Assembly (NCBI RefSeq): GCF_022549215.1
Contig: NZ_JAKZFC010000001.1
Location: 1,240,001 to 1,304,000, forward strand
DNA length: 64,000 nt
DNA from: Solibacillus palustris
Lineage (GTDB): Bacteria; Bacillota; Bacilli; Bacillales_A; Planococcaceae
Direction: 5' to 3'
Position 1 is the stretch's first letter, and each line of letters begins with the position of its first letter. Position numbers and translations under genes: made by a program. Below are positions 60,205 through 64,000 of the stretch, one piece after another. The notes beneath the pieces were generated by a model. The model saw only the letters and a list, made by a program, of their open reading frames with translations, searched no databases and was not told the origin of the DNA.

Positions 60205-61314
60205 ATGAGCCGCTTAGTAGAAGAATTTTTAGAATTAGTACAAATTGATTCTGAAACAAAACATGAACAAGTGATTGCACCTATTTTAGTGCAAAAATTA
60301 GAGGATATGGGCTTTGATGTATTCCAGGACGATGCACATACACGCAACGGCCATGGTGCTGGGAATATTATCGCAACATTAAAAGGTGACGATCAAATCG
60401 AGCCAATTTACTTCACAGTGCATATGGATACAGTTGTACCGGGTGTTGGCATTAAGCCTGAAATTCGTGAAGACGGCTATATTTACTCAGATGGAACAAC
60501 GATTTTAGGTGCGGATGACAAAGCAGGTATGGCGGCAATTTTCGAAATGGCACGTCGCATTAAAGAAAAAAACATCAAACATGGGACAATCCAGTTCATT
60601 ATTACAGCTGGTGAAGAAAGTGGTTTAGTAGGTGCAAAGGAATTAGATCCAGCGAACATCATCGCAAAATATGGTTTTGCCGTAGATAGTGATGGTAAAG
60701 TAGGCGGTATCGTTGTAGCAGCGCCATTCCAAGCAAAAGTAAATGTCAAAGTATTCGGTAAAACGGCGCATGCGGGTGTTGCACCTGAAAAAGGGATTTC
60801 TGCCATTACTGTAGCAGCAAAAGCAGTAGCCCAGTTAAAGCTAGGTCGCTTAGATGAAGAAACAACTGCTAATATCGGACGTTTTGAAGGCGGTAAAGCA
60901 ACAAACATCGTGTGTGATGAAGTCACTATTTTCGCGGAGGCACGCTCAATTGATGAAGCGAAATTAAACGCTCAGACAGCCCATATGAAAGAAACATTCG
61001 AACGTGTAGCATTAGAAAATGGGGCACGAGCTGAAATAGAAGTAGCATTATCATACCCTGGCTTCCGTGTAACTGAAGAAGATAAAGTTGTTCAAATCGC
61101 ACAGGCTGCTGCAAAAGCCGTTGGACGTGAGCCACAGTTAGGTATTTCAGGTGGTGGTAGTGATGCCAATGTTATTGCAGGCTTTGGTATTCCAACTGTT
61201 AACTTGTCTGTAGGCTATGAGGAAATCCACACAACTAACGAAAGAATGCCAGTAGAAGAGCTAGAAAAACTAGCAGATTTACTAGAGCAAATTATTGTAG
61301 AAACAACAAAATAA
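60205..61314 (+). CDS. M20-family peptidase, tripeptidase T-like (PepT2/YqjE type)
   Basis: 369 aa zinc aminopeptidase. Metal and catalytic sites: YFTVHMDTVVPG (H73, D75), TTILGADDKAGM (D104), TAGEESGLVGA (E137, E138) and a late SGGGSDANVI and IHTTNERM with the final His. Length and order match the PepT-like YqjE group of Bacillus. It takes N-terminal residues from di/tripeptides in the cytoplasm. AAAGGAG precedes the ATG. CheW follows 11 bases after its stop. Confidence 0.92.
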   Translation: MSRLVEEFLELVQIDSETKHEQVIAPILVQKLEDMGFDVFQDDAHTRNGHGAGNIIATLKGDDQIEPIYFTVHMDTVVPGVGIKPEIREDGYIYSDGTTILGADDKAGMAAIFEMARRIKEKNIKHGTIQFIITAGEESGLVGAKELDPANIIAKYGFAVDSDGKVGGIVVAAPFQAKVNVKVFGKTAHAGVAPEKGISAITVAAKAVAQLKLGRLDEETTANIGRFEGGKATNIVCDEVTIFAEARSIDEAKLNAQTAHMKETFERVALENGARAEIEVALSYPGFRVTEEDKVVQIAQAAAKAVGREPQLGISGGGSDANVIAGFGIPTVNLSVGYEEIHTTNERMPVEELEKLADLLEQIIVETTK

Positions 61315-61325
61315 GAGGTGAATAG

Positions 61326-61808
61326 ATGAGCTTTGAAAAAGCAGTTGTCTTTTTATGTGGGAAAGAAGAGTATGCAGTTCCAGTAGAGCAAGTCGTTTCA
61401 ATTGAAAAGTTAGAGCGCGTAACGCCGATTCCACATTTGCCAAACTACTTGCTAGGCTTCTCTCGCATTCGAGGCGAGTTAACACCTATAATTGATTTTG
61501 GACGTATTTTATACAATAACCCAACGAATACAGAGACTTCAAAAGTAATTGTTCTATCAACAGACATTGTAAATTATGGTTTATTAGTAGCCGATGCACG
61601 TGAAATCATTGATTTTGAAAACGGTGTTTTAAAGCAAATGGGGCTTGTAAATTATGAAAAGACTAAATATTTCACAGCCGTTGCCAACCTTGAAGATCGC
61701 ATGATTTCTTGTGTTGATCCCAACGTATTAGTCAATTCATTAGAAGGCATTCGTGAGATAATTAATTATTTACATAAAATGCTGGAAAATGAAGATGTGA
61801 AGGCATAA
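61326..61808 (+). CDS. CheW-like chemotaxis coupling protein
   Basis: 160 aa, one CheW domain: VVFLCGKEEYAVPVEQVVSI, then TPIPHLPNYLLGFSRIRGEL and TPIIDFGRILY, ending in a CVDPNVLV segment. It couples chemoreceptors to CheA kinase. AAGAGGTG precedes the ATG. It lies behind a peptidase gene and not in a chemotaxis operon. With the lone chemoreceptor at 14 kb it suggests scattered extra chemotaxis parts, although the main CheW may be elsewhere. Confidence 0.9.
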   Translation: MSFEKAVVFLCGKEEYAVPVEQVVSIEKLERVTPIPHLPNYLLGFSRIRGELTPIIDFGRILYNNPTNTETSKVIVLSTDIVNYGLLVADAREIIDFENGVLKQMGLVNYEKTKYFTAVANLEDRMISCVDPNVLVNSLEGIREIINYLHKMLENEDVKA

Positions 61809-61833
61809 TAGGAATTGTGTATTCAAAATCCAG

Positions 61834-61908
61834 ACAGACACGCTCTTTTGGTAAATGGATAGGGTAAGAACCTACATTTAATCAAAAGAAAGCGTGCTGT
61901 CTTTTTTT
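61834..61908 (+). terminator. Rho-independent terminator after cheW
   Basis: GACAG-A-CACGCT with AGCGTG-CTGTC (61892-61902) plus inner TCTTTTG / CAAAAGA and TAAATG / CATTTA pairing, then six T. Confidence 0.88.
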
Positions 61909-61926
61909 ATTGTATTGAATCTTTCG

Positions 61927-62112
61927 CAGTTGAATTTTCCGCGCACACTGAACCCTCTAGGAATCACCCCAAGAAATATACTCCTGTCACTTCGTTATCG
62001 TCGCAAATGTTAAAACAAATCTAGGTGTCGATTGGTTTTAACTTTGCCGAAGCCCGCAAAAAATAAGTAACACTGAACTCAATCCATTCTTTGTTAGTAA
62101 ATTTGCTCAATG
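61927..62112. repeat. Interspersed composite repeat, copy C (complete, about 185 bp)
   Basis: Left block GAATTTTCCGCGCACACTGA ... CTCCTGTCACTTCGTTATCG with TCGCA; private hairpin GTTAAAAC / GTTTTAAC (62009-62042); right block GCCGAAGCCCGCAAAAAAT, AAGTAACACTGAACTCAATC, TTTGCTCAATGT. It contains both the part shared with A and the part shared with B, so it defines the full element. Confidence 0.8.
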
Positions 62113-62288
62113 TAGATATTCTTTTTTCCGTAGCCCTACTCCAAAAATTAAACTGTAATTTCATTCCTTTAAAGGTAAATGACATTATTCACAAACAATA
62201 TTTGTACATTTTATAGGGATATAGTATGTTTATTGGTAGGTAATTTATACGGAAAATGTATTTGGTTTTGCTAGAAAAGAGGGACAAA

Positions 62289-64000
62289 ATGAATGTGCTG
62301 AACAAATTGATTGAGACGAAAATTATACTAGATAAAATACCAGATTTGCAGCAGTTTAAAAAGTCGTTAGAACAGTTTATTCGTTACTATGAAGATCCTG
62401 TTCGTTTGTTAATTATGGGAGAGTTTAGTGTTGGGAAGTCATCCATTATTAACGAGTTATTACAACGAAATGTGTTACCAAGTAGCCTGTTACCAACAAC
62501 GGCTATTACAACTTATATTCGTTATGATGAAAATGAGCGAATGGAAGTCCATTATTATAGCGGTAAAGTAGAAACCAAGCCGTTAACGGACTTAGCAAAA
62601 TGGTCCTCAGAGCGAGAGAAGGAGACAGTAGCGCAACGTCAAGAAGTTGAGGACATACATATATATGTGAATCATCCATTGCTGAAAAAAGTAGTGTTAA
62701 TCGATTCACCGGGTTTAAATTCTGCAAACGGTCATCATACCGCCCAAACGGAAAATACTTTTAACAATGCTGATGATATATTAAGTATTTTTGGTTATGG
62801 GAAAGTTGGCAGTAGCACCGAAGTGACCCAATTAAAACAGTTAAATGAGATGGGCTTCATTCCTTTAGGTGTCATTAATATGATGGATGAGGCGGGGGAT
62901 GAAGTTGATATATTCGACTATTACCAATATGAGCTTGCTAAACTAAAGCCCCACATACGTAATATGATCGGCGTTTCAGCATTAGATGCGAAAATAGCTC
63001 GAGAAGAGTCGGACGATGAACTTTTTGAGATTAGTGAGTTCCCCGTGCTTCTGAAAGAAATCGATACGATTGCAAATAACGTCAGCGCCAAAGAAAAAAA
63101 GTTTGCGATGCGATTTCAAGATTATTGTAATGAGGTAATGGGTGCGCTACAGCAATATGTAAAGACTGCCAACTATACACATGCTGTCGATCATATGAAT
63201 GATTTACATCAATTAATAGAACAACAGACGGTCGATAATTTAAAGCGCACACAGGATGAATTACAGGTAATCGAAAAAGAAGTGAAAGATATCCATTCTG
63301 TGATGGAGGCTCCGAAAAACTTCGTACAATGGATTTTTCATAAAAATACGTCGATTATTCAAGGGGAATTACCGCACGCTGATTATATCGAATATGTGAA
63401 TACATATAAGGAACTGGTGAATTCAAAACGAAAGCTTAAGCAAGAAGTCCAACAATATAACGATAGCACGTATGAGCAATTTCGAAGTAGTTTTCATATT
63501 CGAAGACGTTTAAAAATACCGCGTTATAAGTTTAGCATTCAGCGGGATAAAGCTACGTCTATCAAAAATCGTCGTAATTTTTTACTAGCCGATTTAAAAG
63601 AGCATAATAAAAAACTCAAGGCAATACAAAAGGAAATGGCCCAGCACACACCTTATTTCCAAACGGTTTACAGCGATCAATTAGATCGTCTACATCAGAG
63701 TAAAGAAAAGCTAAAAGCAGTGACTGATGCACAAATTGAAAAAAATAATGAATCCCTAGCAAAAGCAAACGGGACTATGCAAACGATGAAACCGTTAGAA
63801 GAGCTACTAAACAATTTAAATTATTTTGCTCAAATGCTTGGGTTTTCATTACAACCTAGTAGCATCGAATTAACTCATTTAGCATTAGGTGCCAAAATGG
63901 TGCGCTCAACGAATGAGCATAATACGATGCTACAAAATGCGGTACAGCTAAATAACATACAGACTATCTGGAATGCGGAAATCCAATATCCAGAGCCATA
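62289..64000 (+). CDS. Dynamin-like GTPase (partial, runs off the window)
   Basis: At least 570 aa from ATG 62289 (GAGGGA upstream); no stop before the window end. GTPase motifs: P-loop GEFSVGKSS (residues 44-52), switch region LLPTTAITT, G3 LIDSPGLNS (D139). The G4 site reads VINMMDEAGD where N/TKxD is expected. Long coiled-coil stretches follow (TVDNLKRTQDELQVIEKEVK, KKLKAIQKEMAQH), as in bacterial dynamin-like proteins such as DynA/YpbR, which act on membranes. Only one GTPase domain is visible so far. Confidence 0.85.
   Translation, partial: MNVLNKLIETKIILDKIPDLQQFKKSLEQFIRYYEDPVRLLIMGEFSVGKSSIINELLQRNVLPSSLLPTTAITTYIRYDENERMEVHYYSGKVETKPLTDLAKWSSEREKETVAQRQEVEDIHIYVNHPLLKKVVLIDSPGLNSANGHHTAQTENTFNNADDILSIFGYGKVGSSTEVTQLKQLNEMGFIPLGVINMMDEAGDEVDIFDYYQYELAKLKPHIRNMIGVSALDAKIAREESDDELFEISEFPVLLKEIDTIANNVSAKEKKFAMRFQDYCNEVMGALQQYVKTANYTHAVDHMNDLHQLIEQQTVDNLKRTQDELQVIEKEVKDIHSVMEAPKNFVQWIFHKNTSIIQGELPHADYIEYVNTYKELVNSKRKLKQEVQQYNDSTYEQFRSSFHIRRRLKIPRYKFSIQRDKATSIKNRRNFLLADLKEHNKKLKAIQKEMAQHTPYFQTVYSDQLDRLHQSKEKLKAVTDAQIEKNNESLAKANGTMQTMKPLEELLNNLNYFAQMLGFSLQPSSIELTHLALGAKMVRSTNEHNTMLQNAVQLNNIQTIWNAEIQYPEP

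Overview
The window is AT-rich, gene-dense DNA from a low-GC Gram-positive, endospore-former type bacterium. Strong AGGAGG-type ribosome sites, several TTG and GTG starts, T-box and tandem TPP leaders, BirA and Fur boxes and Bacillus-type families (GrpB, CheW, DUF3021, short UvrA paralogue) all fit Bacillales. Planococcaceae (Lysinibacillus/Solibacillus-like) is my best guess, by impression and not by any search. No rRNA, tRNA, CRISPR array or complete insertion sequence was seen.

Layout. 1-6.6 kb: tail of a 3D-domain cell-wall protein, then a TetR regulator divergent from a six-gene operon for 3-hydroxybutyrate/acetoacetate use (CoA-transferase A and B, GntP permease, 3-hydroxyacyl-CoA dehydrogenase, SDR, thiolase). 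6.6-11.1 kb: loosely packed small or unknown genes (HExxH protein, NUDIX, zinc-ribbon proteins) and decayed remnants, one resembling a conjugation gene. 11.2-17 kb: an MFS pump and a divergent HTH-TPR regulator sharing a triple-palindrome control region, a chemoreceptor, GrpB, cupin. 17-21 kb: two tandemly duplicated amidohydrolases, one with a nonsense codon, next to an Rgg-like regulator. 21-28 kb: transglutaminase-like protein, LytTR-DUF3021 pair, phosphodiesterase-like enzyme, two MFS proteins. 28.3-30.9 kb: two TPP riboswitches in series, each with a terminator, ahead of thiM-thiD-thiE. 31-34.4 kb: quinone oxidoreductase, amidohydrolase, large unknown protein.

34.4-41.1 kb is the most unusual part. 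A T-box-controlled metS is followed by single-gene units (FtsW-like, a tiny membrane ORF, an unknown membrane-anchored protein, a GNAT acetyltransferase) punctuated by four copies of an about 81-bp repeat that carries a terminator. A truncated AlbA_2 gene and the C-terminal third of a second metS follow. It looks like an accessory insertion or cassette-like array that replaced the resident metS. 41.1-44.4 kb: histidine phosphatase, a DUF2812 gene with an internal deletion next to its intact paralogue, and a P-loop kinase-like gene.

44.7-51.7 kb: bioY-bioB behind two BirA boxes, then a Fur-controlled siderophore ABC transporter operon divergent from a Fur-controlled flavin reductase. 52-64 kb: VanY-like carboxypeptidase, UvrA paralogue, MerR-like HTH protein, predicted ATPase, AIM24 protein, coiled-coil protein, PepT-like peptidase, CheW, and the start of a dynamin-like GTPase that runs off the window.

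Gene-free stretches carry two repeat families: arrays of degenerate 20-bp units (42.4 and 51.9 kb), and an about 185-bp composite element (56.9, 57.3 and 61.9 kb) whose central hairpin changes sequence but keeps its pairing. Starts given here were often moved downstream of the longest open frame to the codon with the best ribosome site.
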